Origin: DAOUBP01 sp034432655
GTDB taxonomy: Bacteria > Chloroflexota > Anaerolineae > CG2-30-64-16
Length of the DNA: 57,821 bases
Direction: 5' to 3'
Assembly: GCA_034432655.1 (NCBI GenBank)
Contig: DAOUBP010000007.1
Coordinates: 1 to 57,821 of the forward strand
Under the pieces are notes generated by a model that saw only the letters and a list, made by a program, of their open reading frames with translations, was not told the DNA's origin and searched no databases. Of the stretch, positions 1 through 7,619 are shown one piece after another (positions within the stretch are counted from its first letter, which is position 1; each line of letters starts with the position of its first letter). Position numbers and translations under genes: made by a program.

Positions 1-1397
1 ATCCCGGCCACGATGCCCACCGTCTTGCTCTTGGTCATGAAGCCGGCCAGCGCACCCGCCAGGAACCCGGCCTGGTCCTCACGGAACACCATGCCCTGCA
101 AGTTCGGCGGATAGTCCTCATAGGCGTAGTCCACGATAGCGAACTTGATGTTGGGGTACTTCCGCGCCATCTTCTCCGTGGTCTCGCCCATCATGAAGCC
201 CACGGTGATGATCATGTCGTAGCCTTCTTTAGCAAACTGCTCGACATTTTTCTCGTAATCGGTGGGCTGAGCGGTCTCGATGAAAGAGGTCTCAATCAGA
301 TAGCTCTTCGCAGCCCGCAGCATGCCCTCATAGGCATACTGGTTGAACGTGCCGTCGTCCACCTTGCCGACATCGGTCACCAGACCGACCTTATACGGCT
401 TGCTGACGCCCTTCCAGTTTTGCAGCTCGATGCCCAGGCTGGCCGCCACCTGGCGAACGGGATCAAACAGCGCATCGTTGCTTTCCGCGATACCATCCCA
501 TTCGTAGATATCATAGGCCACCTTCTTGCCCTCTTCCGTGGCCATGATGTCCAGCATGGCTTGCTTGTACTTAGCCTTGACCTCAGGATCCAGGTCGGCC
601 CGCACCGAGACGGTGTCATTGGGGATCGGGTCGGTGAGGGCGATGACCTCGGTCACTTCCATGACATCAGGAAACTGTTTGAGGAGCTGGGACCGGACAT
701 CCACATAGGTAGCTGCCGCATCAACGCTCTTGTTGTACACCGCAATCGCGGCGGCATTATGGCTGCCGGAGAAGACAGCCTCTGCCAGGTCCTTCTTAGG
801 ATCAACGCCGTTCTTCAGCAACAGCGCTACCGGATAGAGGTAACCCGAGGTGGAAGCCGGATCGGTGAAAGCGAACTTCTTACCCTTCAGGTCAGCCACC
901 GTCTTAATGCCGCTGTCTTTGCGGACGATGATCTGTCCGTTGTAGGTGGGGCTGCCCGAACGGAGGGAGTTGAACATCACCTCGACCCCGCACTTGTCAT
1001 GCGCCAGCACGTAGCTTAGAGTGGCCAGCATGGCGACGTCCGCCTGCCCGGCGCACAATGCCTCGATGGCCGCTGCGTAGCTGGTGGACACAGAGGACTT
1101 GGTGTAAACGCCCTTGGTTGCCAGCAGCTTGTCCAACGCCTCACCGCCGGCCAGAATCTTGTCTGCCTGGCCTGAGGGGACGAACAAGACACTCAGCGGC
1201 TGATCGGGGGTCAAACCCTTCTTCATAGCAGGAGCCGGCGCTTTGGTCGGCTCTGGGGCCTTAGTCGGCTCGGCCGGTGCAGCAGGCGCTGTGGTGGGCG
1301 CAGGCGAGGGGGTCGGTGTAACTCTCGGCCCACAGGCGCTCAAGATCAGGCTCACCAGGATGAGCAGGCTGACGATCGTAAACAACTTGGTGCGCAT
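1..1397 (-). CDS. PhnD-like / BMP-family substrate-binding lipoprotein fusion (partial)
   Basis: The reading frame is open from an ATG at 1397 to the left edge, about 465 codons, so the C terminus is missing. An AAGGAGGAG ribosome site lies just upstream. The protein starts with a lipoprotein signal (lipobox LILSAC, Cys22) and a Pro/Ala/Thr linker. Residues about 60-320 resemble phosphonate/phosphite binding proteins of the PhnD type (GQADVAML, DLKGKKFAFTDPAST). From about residue 330 the sequence changes to the basic-membrane-protein/PnrA fold (KVGLVTDVGKVDDGTFNQ, YDMIITVGF, FREDQAGFLAGALAG). Those are normally two separate periplasmic binding proteins, one for phosphonate-like anions and one for nucleosides or simple lipoprotein ligands. 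The join is seamless with no stop or frame change. It is probably exported and lipid-anchored as an ABC-importer binding protein; the ligand cannot be told. Confidence 0.85.
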   Translation of the reverse strand, partial: MRTKLFTIVSLLILVSLILSACGPRVTPTPSPAPTTAPAAPAEPTKAPEPTKAPAPAMKKGLTPDQPLSVLFVPSGQADKILAGGEALDKLLATKGVYTKSSVSTSYAAAIEALCAGQADVAMLATLSYVLAHDKCGVEVMFNSLRSGSPTYNGQIIVRKDSGIKTVADLKGKKFAFTDPASTSGYLYPVALLLKNGVDPKKDLAEAVFSGSHNAAAIAVYNKSVDAAATYVDVRSQLLKQFPDVMEVTEVIALTDPIPNDTVSVRADLDPEVKAKYKQAMLDIMATEEGKKVAYDIYEWDGIAESNDALFDPVRQVAASLGIELQNWKGVSKPYKVGLVTDVGKVDDGTFNQYAYEGMLRAAKSYLIETSFIETAQPTDYEKNVEQFAKEGYDMIITVGFMMGETTEKMARKYPNIKFAIVDYAYEDYPPNLQGMVFREDQAGFLAGALAGFMTKSKTVGIVAG

Positions 1398-1826
1398 TTT
1401 GTGAATCTCCTCCTTGTGGATTTTACAAGCAAAGCCATCGAAAGCTGCAAGAGGTCTTTTCAGCTACAGTTATCAGACAGAGTGGGACGGGAAACCCGCC
1501 GTAGGAAGCCCTGCCTTCTGAACAGATAACCACCTCCTTTCGGGCCAGTGGATGCTCGGCCATCGCTACACCAAACAGCGCCCGCAAAAGCAATTCCGGT
1601 TACTGCAGGATCTCAGCCCGTTGGGGCACCTGCGGCAGGTTGTGGGTTCCGACTTGGCAACGCCAGACCGTTCTGCCGTGCCCGCCAGGATGGCATTATT
1701 ATACACGGATAACACGGTGCCGCAAATCTCATTCGACAGATGTCAAGAACGCCAGATATGGCGGAGCATCCTGAGGGGCCTGCGCTCAGTTTCGGACCTG
1801 GATACGCCGGACGTTGCGCTTTCGCT
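1398..1826. other. Intergenic region between divergent genes, no gene seen
   Basis: This is the spacer between the leftward lipoprotein gene and the rightward def promoter. On the minus strand a strong Shine-Dalgarno-like GAAAGGAGGTG lies at about 1531-1541, some 135 bases upstream of the lipoprotein ATG, but no convincing short peptide follows it. A 92-codon plus-strand frame at 1552-1830 has no recognisable protein character and no ribosome site. Confidence 0.5.
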
Positions 1827-1855
1827 TTGACAAGCGCACCTTAGCCCGGTATACT
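1827..1855 (+). promoter_or_regulatory. sigma-70-type promoter of def
   Basis: TTGACA at 1827-1832 and TATACT at 1850-1855 are separated by exactly 17 bases, a near-consensus housekeeping promoter. The def start codon lies about 38 bases after the -10 box. Confidence 0.8.
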
Positions 1856-1893
1856 TGCCACACAAATTCGTTACAAGGCAGGCGGAGTTAGCG

Positions 1894-2451
1894 ATGGCGA
1901 TTCGTGAGATCATCACATTGGGGCATCCCACCCTACGGCAAAAAGCACGCAAGGTGACCAGATTCGGGCCAGAGGTCAAAAAGCTGATTGACGACATGAT
2001 TGAAACGATGCGTGCAGCCCCAGGGGTGGGGCTGGCCGCGCCGCAGATCAACGTGCCCGAACGGGTCATCGTGGTGGAGTTGCCGGCCGACGAAGAGACC
2101 GGCGCGCCGGCCGAGCTGTATGCTTTCGTCAACCCGGAGATCGTCAGAGCCTCGCGCGAGACCGAGGAGGGCCAGGAAGGGTGTCTTTCCATCCCCGGCT
2201 ATGTGGGCGAAGTGGAACGGCATGTGGAGATTATCGTGCGAGGTCAAGACGCTTACGGCAAACCGCAGCGCGTGAAGGCCCAGGGCTATCTGGCGCGCAT
2301 CTTTCAGCACGAGATAGACCACTTGAACGGCATCTTGTTCATTGACCGGGTCTCCGACCCCAGCAAGATCCACCCCATCACCGAGGAAGAAGCCGCCGAG
2401 GCCAAAGGTGAGGTCGCCGAGGCCACCGTGTTGCTGAAAGCAGCCGCCTGA
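1894..2451 (+). CDS. def: Peptide deformylase
   Basis: The 185-residue product removes the formyl group from the N-terminal methionine of nascent proteins in the cytoplasm. All three metal/active-site motifs are present: GVGLAAPQ, EGCLSIPG (metal Cys) and QHEIDHLNG (two metal His and catalytic Glu). Length is typical of the family. The start at 1894 is preferred over an in-frame upstream start because GGCGGAG sits six bases before it and the family begins with AIREII-like residues. The gene ends four bases before the end of the convergent reductase gene. Confidence 0.96.
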   Translation: MAIREIITLGHPTLRQKARKVTRFGPEVKKLIDDMIETMRAAPGVGLAAPQINVPERVIVVELPADEETGAPAELYAFVNPEIVRASRETEEGQEGCLSIPGYVGEVERHVEIIVRGQDAYGKPQRVKAQGYLARIFQHEIDHLNGILFIDRVSDPSKIHPITEEEAAEAKGEVAEATVLLKAAA

Positions 2452-2455
2452 ACGG

Positions 2456-3676
2456 TCAGGTCAAGATTTCCCACCAGGTACCCGGCGCGAAGGCCAGCCA
2501 GGGCGATGCCACCCCCATGTTGATCCCGGCGATCAACCGCGCCAGCCGCGGCTTCTGGCGGCCTTTGCGGATCAACACGTCCAGGCTGCGCGGCCGCATC
2601 GCCAGCCGGAGCAAGAGCCGGGTACCGAGAAAGAAGCTCTTATAGCGGCGATCCAACAGCCGGCGATACAGGGGCAATGCATCTTGTGTGCCCTGGCCCA
2701 GGCGCAGGGTGGCATCTACCGCCTGGGCTGCGATCTCACCGCTCTCCAACGCCAGGTCAATCCCCTCGCCCGTCACCGGGTTCACCAGGCCCAGCGCCTC
2801 ACCGGCCAACAGGAACCCGGCGCCGCCCACCGGTGAGGACGGATAATCAATCCGCAGCGGAAAGCCCCTGACCGGCGCCACCGGCCGGGCCTCCCGAAAG
2901 CGCGGCCAGCGGGCCATGAAATCGGCCAACAGCTTGCGCAGGTTCGGCTGCCTGCCGCGGCCATCCCGGCCGAAAACCCCCAGCCCTACGTTGGCCCGGC
3001 CGTCGGCCAGCGGAAAGACCCAGGCGTAGCCCGGCAGCAGCTGGCGCTCGAAGTAGAATTCGAACGCGTCATCCAGCCCGTCCACGCCCTCGAAATAGCC
3101 ACGCACCGCGTTGATGCCGGGCGGCATCTGCGTCAGGAGGCCGAAAGCCCGCAACAGGCCGATACGCGCGCCGGTGGCCAGCACCGTCACACGGGCCCGG
3201 ATGGTGACGCGCTGGCCGTCGCGCTCGCCCACCACACCGGTCACCGGATCGGCGGCCGTGGTGCGCAGGGGCCCGCCGACCTCTACCCCCGCCAGGAACT
3301 GTACACCGCCGGCCAGCGCCCAGGCCAGCAGCTGCGCATCCAACTGATAGCGCGGCACAGTCAGGCCAAAAGGCGGGAAGCCGAAATCGTGCGCCGCAAA
3401 ACGCAGGTGCCAGGTCTCTCCCGCCGGGGACACCAACCTGGCGCCGGACACCTTCATGAAATCGGCCTTCTCCAACTCGGACAGCACCCCGAGGCGCTGC
3501 AACGCAGAGACCGCCCGTGGGGTCAGGCCATCGCCGCAGGTCTTCTCCCGTGGGAAGCAGGCCCGATCGGCCAACACTACGTGCCAGCCGCGGCGCCCCA
3601 ACAGGCCGGCAACAGTGCTGCCGGCCGGCCCGGCGCCCACCACCACCACATCGGCAACCGCAGAGAAAGCTGTCAT
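2456..3676 (-). CDS. Geranylgeranyl reductase family FAD-dependent oxidoreductase
   Basis: A flavoprotein of about 406 residues. The N terminus carries a Rossmann FAD-binding motif (VVVGAGPAGS) followed by the family block CGDGLTPRAV. A second FAD contact (GEALGLVNPVTGEGIDLAL) lies near residue 290. Members saturate isoprenoid chains of lipids, quinones or chlorophylls, or act as related oxidoreductases; the substrate here is unknown. ATG at 3676 is taken as the start; an in-frame TTG at 3691 is an alternative, but it sits at the foot of the terminator hairpin of the upstream ATPase gene. Convergent with def. Confidence 0.85.
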   Translation of the reverse strand: MTAFSAVADVVVVGAGPAGSTVAGLLGRRGWHVVLADRACFPREKTCGDGLTPRAVSALQRLGVLSELEKADFMKVSGARLVSPAGETWHLRFAAHDFGFPPFGLTVPRYQLDAQLLAWALAGGVQFLAGVEVGGPLRTTAADPVTGVVGERDGQRVTIRARVTVLATGARIGLLRAFGLLTQMPPGINAVRGYFEGVDGLDDAFEFYFERQLLPGYAWVFPLADGRANVGLGVFGRDGRGRQPNLRKLLADFMARWPRFREARPVAPVRGFPLRIDYPSSPVGGAGFLLAGEALGLVNPVTGEGIDLALESGEIAAQAVDATLRLGQGTQDALPLYRRLLDRRYKSFFLGTRLLLRLAMRPRSLDVLIRKGRQKPRLARLIAGINMGVASPWLAFAPGTWWEILT

Positions 3677-3692
3677 CGCCGTCGAATGCAAA

Positions 3693-3716
3693 GGGAGGGG
3701 GATCGCTCCCCCTCCC
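3693..3716 (-). terminator. Hairpin terminator after the ABC ATPase gene
   Basis: A perfect 10-bp stem (GGGAGGGGGA at 3693-3702 with TCCCCCTCCC at 3707-3716) encloses a TCGC loop. Read leftward it is followed by a short TTT run. It lies 34 bases past the stop of the ATPase gene, so it probably ends that transcript. Confidence 0.65.
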
Positions 3717-3750
3717 TGTCGTGTCAGGTTATAGGCCTGTCCGGATCGGC

Positions 3751-4854
3751 TTACAGATCCAGCGTCTTCTCAGTCTGGGGATCGAACAGGTGCATGTTGT
3801 CCATGTTGATCACCAGGTCGAGGGTCTCACCGGGGCGGGCATGGGTGCGCGGGTCGACGCGGGCGATGAACTGCTTCTTGCCGGTGAGCAGGTACAGGAA
3901 GATCTCGTTGCCCATCAACTCGGAGACATCCACCTCGGCTTTGATCGGCGCCGGTACTATGCCGGGCGCAGCGTATTGGGCCGCGTAGATGTCCTCGGGC
4001 CGGATGCCGAAGATCACTTTCTTGCCCTTGTACGGCATGTACTTGGCCTTCTTGCTCTCCGGCACGGCCAGCTTGAAAGTGCCGCCATCCACGAACAGCT
4101 TGCCGTCCTGCTCCACCAGCGTGGTCTCGAAGAAGTTCATCGAGGGGCTGCCGATGAAGCCGGCCACGAAGACATTGCCCGGATGATCGTACAAGACCTG
4201 CGGGGTGTCAATCTGCTGCAGGATGCCGTCCTTCATCACCGCAATGCGGCTGGCCATGGTCATGGCCTCCACCTGGTCATGGGTCACGTAGATGAAGGTG
4301 GTGCCCAGGCGCTGCCACAGCTTGCTGATCTCGGCCCGGGTTTGCACCCGCAGCTTGGCATCCAGGTTGGAAAGCGGCTCATCGAACAGGAAGACCTTGG
4401 GGTTGCGCACGATCGCGCGGCCCACAGCCACACGCTGGCGCTGGCCACCGGAGAGCTGCTTCGGCTTGCGGTCGAGGAACTGGCTGATGCCCAGGATCTC
4501 GGCGGCCTCTTTGACCTTCTTGTCAATCTCGGCCTTGGGCACTTTGCGCAGCTTCAGGCCGAACGCCATGTTGTCGTACACGCTCATGTGCGGATAGAGC
4601 GCGTAGCTCTGGAACACCATTGCGATGTCGCGATCCTTGGGCGGCACGTCATTAACGACCCGGTCGCCGATGAGGATACGGCCCTCCGAGATCTCCTCCA
4701 GGCCGGCCAGCAGGCGCAAGCTGGTGGTCTTGCCGCAGCCGGACGGGCCGACGAATACCAGAAATTCCTTATCTTCAACGAAGATGTTCAGATCGTTGAC
4801 GGCGATCACATCGCCGAAACGCTTGTAGACATGATCGTAGGTTACACTGGCCAT
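3751..4854 (-). CDS. UgpC/MalK-type sugar ABC transporter ATP-binding protein
   Basis: The 367-residue protein energises uptake by CUT1-type carbohydrate importers. It has Walker A GPSGCGKTT (residues about 38-46), Q-loop MVFQSYALYPH, signature LSGGQRQRV, Walker B FLFDEPLSNLDAK and H-loop THDQVEAM. A TOBE regulatory region follows from about residue 240 (FGIRPEDI). This is the usual length for shared ATPases of the MsmK/UgpC class. No permease genes adjoin it, so it may serve several transporters encoded elsewhere. ATG 4854 is chosen because a GAGGAG box lies 11 bases upstream and family members start MASVTY-like; the longer frame adds an atypical seven residues. Confidence 0.93.
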   Translation of the reverse strand: MASVTYDHVYKRFGDVIAVNDLNIFVEDKEFLVFVGPSGCGKTTSLRLLAGLEEISEGRILIGDRVVNDVPPKDRDIAMVFQSYALYPHMSVYDNMAFGLKLRKVPKAEIDKKVKEAAEILGISQFLDRKPKQLSGGQRQRVAVGRAIVRNPKVFLFDEPLSNLDAKLRVQTRAEISKLWQRLGTTFIYVTHDQVEAMTMASRIAVMKDGILQQIDTPQVLYDHPGNVFVAGFIGSPSMNFFETTLVEQDGKLFVDGGTFKLAVPESKKAKYMPYKGKKVIFGIRPEDIYAAQYAAPGIVPAPIKAEVDVSELMGNEIFLYLLTGKKQFIARVDPRTHARPGETLDLVINMDNMHLFDPQTEKTLDL

Positions 4855-5339
4855 GGGTGTTTTTGCTCCTCGCAAAGTGAAATCTGAAAATTCAAAGCTG
4901 CCCGCTCATGGCGGGACAAGCCGCGCAGACAGAACTCTTCGGTCGAGTGTCGCCGTCCCCGACTGGAAGGCTAGGCCACGCCTCTGCACTTCCAATGGCC
5001 AAGACCGGTTTTCGTGCGACAAGCTCGGGCTCGCCAGCCGACACCGCTCTGCGACGGCCGCAGTGATCTGCAAACAGGACATCGGAGGGAGAGATGTAGT
5101 GTAGTTGGTTACGGACTGAGGCTGAGGGCGAACGCCAGGGAACACGACGCGGTCAAGACACGGCGTTGCTAGCCGCGCGCTCAACTCAGACCTGGGCGGC
5201 ACACCTCCTGGCGGGAAAGGTCTGCGAGGATCGGAAGCAGTTTCCGCTGGCTGCCCGGCGCTTGGCCGCACCGTTGACCTCCTCACAGCACGACAAAAGT
5301 CTAACATACCTGCCTTTCTTTGGCAAGTTCGTAATGTAT
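4855..5339. other. Intergenic region between divergent genes, no gene seen
   Basis: About 480 bases between the ATPase and DUF2085 genes. Open frames here (for example 4906-5439 minus) look like chance: arginine/proline-rich, no motif, no ribosome site. No hairpin or riboswitch consensus was recognised. Confidence 0.5.
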
Positions 5340-5345
5340 TATAAT
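5340..5345 (+). promoter_or_regulatory. -10 box of a likely leaderless DUF2085 transcript
   Basis: A perfect TATAAT at 5340-5345 ends six bases before the ATG at 5352. The -35 is weak (TTGGCA at 5320-5325 would give only 14 bases of spacing). Transcription would begin at or next to the start codon. Confidence 0.5.
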
Positions 5346-5351
5346 GTGGCA

Positions 5352-6176
5352 ATGATGTGTCATCACAGCGAACCAGGCCCCTCAGCGCGCCGGCCGGATC
5401 GCCACGACCAACTCCTGGCCTTCGTAGCGCTGGTGGCAATCGGCGTGATCTTGCTGGCCCCGCCGCACGACCTGCTGGACAAAGCTGACCGCGCCGGGTT
5501 TGCGGTCTGTCATCAGCTACTGGAACGCACCTTCATCATCGGCGGCCGGCCGCTGCCGTTATGTGCGCGCTGCAGCGGCACCTATCTGGCCGCGCTGACG
5601 GGGCTGACCGTGTTGGTGTTGCGCGGGCGCGGCCGCGCAGGCCGGCTGCCGGGCCGCGGGCCGCTGGCCGTGTTGGGGCTGTTCCTGCTGGCCTGGGCAG
5701 TGGACGGGACCAACTCCTTCCTGACCTTCTTCCCGAACGCGCCCCGCCTGTACGAGCCGAACAACTTGCTACGGCTGATCACCGGCACGCTGGAAGGGCT
5801 GGCTATCGCCGCGTTGATGATCCCGGTGCTGAATCTGGGGCTGTGGGCCGCGCCAGGGGAGCAACGGGTCATCGGCTCATGGGCCGACCTGGCCTGGCTG
5901 GTAGCCGGCGGCGCAGCGGTGGTCGGCCTTGTGACCAGCGGCTGGGCACCGTTGCTCTACCCGCTGGCCCTGCTCAGCGGCACGGCTGTGGTGCTCCTGT
6001 TGGGGCTGCTGAACGCCCTGGGGGTGTTGATGGTGCTGCGCCGCGATGGCCAGGCCCGGCGCTGGCGTGAGGTCGCGGCACCGTTGCTGCTGGGGCTGGC
6101 GCTGGCGCTGGTGGAGCTGACCGCCATCGGCCTGGTGCGGACGGCACTGACGGAGCGCCTGGGCCTGCCGCTCTGA
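5352..6176 (+). CDS. DUF2085 integral membrane protein
   Basis: A predicted polytopic membrane protein of 274 residues. The N-terminal half has the DUF2085 signature: CHQLLERTF, then GGRPLPLCARCSGTYL, whose cysteines and histidine could bind a metal or thiol partner. About six hydrophobic segments follow (LAVLGLFLLAWAVD, ALMIPVLNLGLW and others). Function of the family is not known. An in-frame start further upstream is possible, but a TATAAT lies only six bases before this ATG, so the shorter start and a leaderless mRNA are preferred. Confidence 0.8.
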   Translation: MMCHHSEPGPSARRPDRHDQLLAFVALVAIGVILLAPPHDLLDKADRAGFAVCHQLLERTFIIGGRPLPLCARCSGTYLAALTGLTVLVLRGRGRAGRLPGRGPLAVLGLFLLAWAVDGTNSFLTFFPNAPRLYEPNNLLRLITGTLEGLAIAALMIPVLNLGLWAAPGEQRVIGSWADLAWLVAGGAAVVGLVTSGWAPLLYPLALLSGTAVVLLLGLLNALGVLMVLRRDGQARRWREVAAPLLLGLALALVELTAIGLVRTALTERLGLPL

Positions 6177-6222
6177 CAAGGAATGCGTTTCGTTCTGCGC
6201 TATGCTCGTCCGCCGGGACCTA

Positions 6223-6231
6223 TGGTATACT
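6223..6231 (+). promoter_or_regulatory. Extended -10 promoter of the DUF4013 gene
   Basis: TGG followed by TATACT (6226-6231) makes an extended -10 element; no good -35 is visible. It would give a leader of about 90 bases before the ATG at 6328. Confidence 0.5.
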
Positions 6232-6327
6232 ATTGCCACTGCCGCCGACGGCTTTCTGCAACCTTACGCGGGATTCTGCGTTAAGGGTTTGGCAACAACT
6301 GCCACATCAACTCTGAGGAGGCACATC

Positions 6328-7023
6328 ATGGACTTCGGCAAAGCGTTCACCTTCATGTTCGAAGACCCGAACTGGCTGCGCAAACTGGGGATCGGCACGC
6401 TGGTTGGGCTGGCCGGCATCGTTTTCACACCGCTCCTGATCGGGGTTATCCCGATCATCATCCTGCTCGGCTACACGCTGGATACCCTGCGCAACGTCAT
6501 GGACGGCCGGGAACAGCCGCTGCCCGAATGGGAAGACTGGGGCGGGTTCCTGCTGCGCGGGTTCCGACTCCTGGCGGCTCTCTTCGTCTGGGGGTTGCCG
6601 GCGATCCTGGCCTCGATCCCGCTGGCCCTTGGCAGCGCGCTGGCCGACCAGGGCAGGGGCACGGAGGCTGTCGGCATCATCTTGATCGTGTGCAGCTCGT
6701 GTCTGTTGATCCTGTGGGGCCTGTTCATAACGTTGATCAGCCCGGCCATCTATGCCCGGCTGGCGCGGCTTGAGCGTTTCTCGGCCGCGTTCGAGTTCGG
6801 CAAGATCTGGGCTTTCACGCGCGACAACATCGGCAATGTGATCATCGCCATCCTGTTGACCTGGGTCGCCGGCCTGATCGCCAGCCTCATCGCCGGTCTG
6901 GGCCTGATCGCATTGCTGATCGGCATCATCGTGACGATCCCGTTCGCCAGCCTCTGGCAGTATCTGGTGCAGGCGCACCTGTTCGGCCAGGTGGCGGCCA
7001 ACAGCATTACACCGGTGGACTGA
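6328..7023 (+). CDS. DUF4013 membrane protein
   Basis: A 231-residue very hydrophobic protein. The opening (FEDPNWLRKLGIGTLV, then LLGYTLDTLRNVMDG and LPEWEDWGGFLLRG) is characteristic of DUF4013 proteins. Several transmembrane stretches rich in Ile, Leu and Gly run to the C terminus. Function is unknown. GAGGAGG lies eight bases before the ATG at 6328, which settles the start over a longer in-frame frame. It is followed after 34 bases by another small membrane protein in the same direction and may be co-transcribed with it. Confidence 0.82.
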   Translation: MDFGKAFTFMFEDPNWLRKLGIGTLVGLAGIVFTPLLIGVIPIIILLGYTLDTLRNVMDGREQPLPEWEDWGGFLLRGFRLLAALFVWGLPAILASIPLALGSALADQGRGTEAVGIILIVCSSCLLILWGLFITLISPAIYARLARLERFSAAFEFGKIWAFTRDNIGNVIIAILLTWVAGLIASLIAGLGLIALLIGIIVTIPFASLWQYLVQAHLFGQVAANSITPVD

Positions 7024-7057
7024 TCCACATTCTTACCGGGGATGGAGGCAAGGGCCT

Positions 7058-7615
7058 ATGATTGACGTGCTGTCTGCGTTCGGCCTGTCGGCCTCCAGCG
7101 GCCTCAACGCCTACCTGCCATTGCTGATCGTAGGCTTGCTGGCGCGCTACACCGACCTGATCACGCTGAAGGAACCCTGGAACGCGCTGGAAAACCCCTG
7201 GGTGCTGGGCGTGCTGGCGGTGCTGCTGCTGATCGAGATGACTGTGGACAAGATCCCCGCGGTGGACACGGCCAACGATGTGATCCAGACCGTGGTGCGG
7301 CCAGCCGCCGGCGCAATCCTGTTCGCGGCCAGCAGCAACGTGATCAGTGACATCAGCCCGGTGCTGGCCATGATCTGCGGGCTGTTGGTGGCCGGGGGTG
7401 TGCATGCGGTGAAGGCCACGGCCCGGCCGGCCATCACCGCAACTACGGCCGGCCTGGGCAACTCGGTGGTGAGCGCGGCCGAGGATGTCATCTCCGGCAC
7501 CACCGCGCTCATCTCCGTGGTGCTGCCTGCCCTGGCTGCGGTCATCGTGGCGGCACTGTTGATTCTGTTCGTGGGATGGTACCTGCGCCGGCGTCGGCGC
7601 ACAGCAGTCCTTTGA
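7058..7615 (+). CDS. DUF4126 membrane protein
   Basis: A 185-residue membrane protein matching the DUF4126 pattern: LSAFGLSASSGLNAYLPLL at the start, a central EMTVDKIPAVDTANDV segment and a KATARPAITATTAGLGN block before the last helix. It ends in a basic tail RRRRR. The function of the family is unknown. GGAGG precedes the ATG by nine bases. It sits between the DUF4013 gene and the glycosyltransferase fusion, four bases from the latter. Confidence 0.85.
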   Translation: MIDVLSAFGLSASSGLNAYLPLLIVGLLARYTDLITLKEPWNALENPWVLGVLAVLLLIEMTVDKIPAVDTANDVIQTVVRPAAGAILFAASSNVISDISPVLAMICGLLVAGGVHAVKATARPAITATTAGLGNSVVSAAEDVISGTTALISVVLPALAAVIVAALLILFVGWYLRRRRRTAVL

Positions 7616-7619
7616 CGGC

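Noticed and set aside
1552..1830. Plus-strand frame of 92 codons before def
   Set aside because: No ribosome site or recognisable protein character, and it runs into the def -35 box.
3517..4887. 456-codon plus-strand frame opposite the ABC ATPase
   Set aside because: His/Leu/Arg-rich shadow of a clear ATPase gene; typical antisense artefact in GC-rich DNA. The same holds for long antisense frames over nuoL, nuoM, nuoG and uvrC.
4906..5439. Minus-strand frame of 177 codons upstream of the ABC ATPase
   Set aside because: Arginine/proline-rich, no ribosome site, no motif, and it overlaps the start and promoter of the DUF2085 gene on the other strand.
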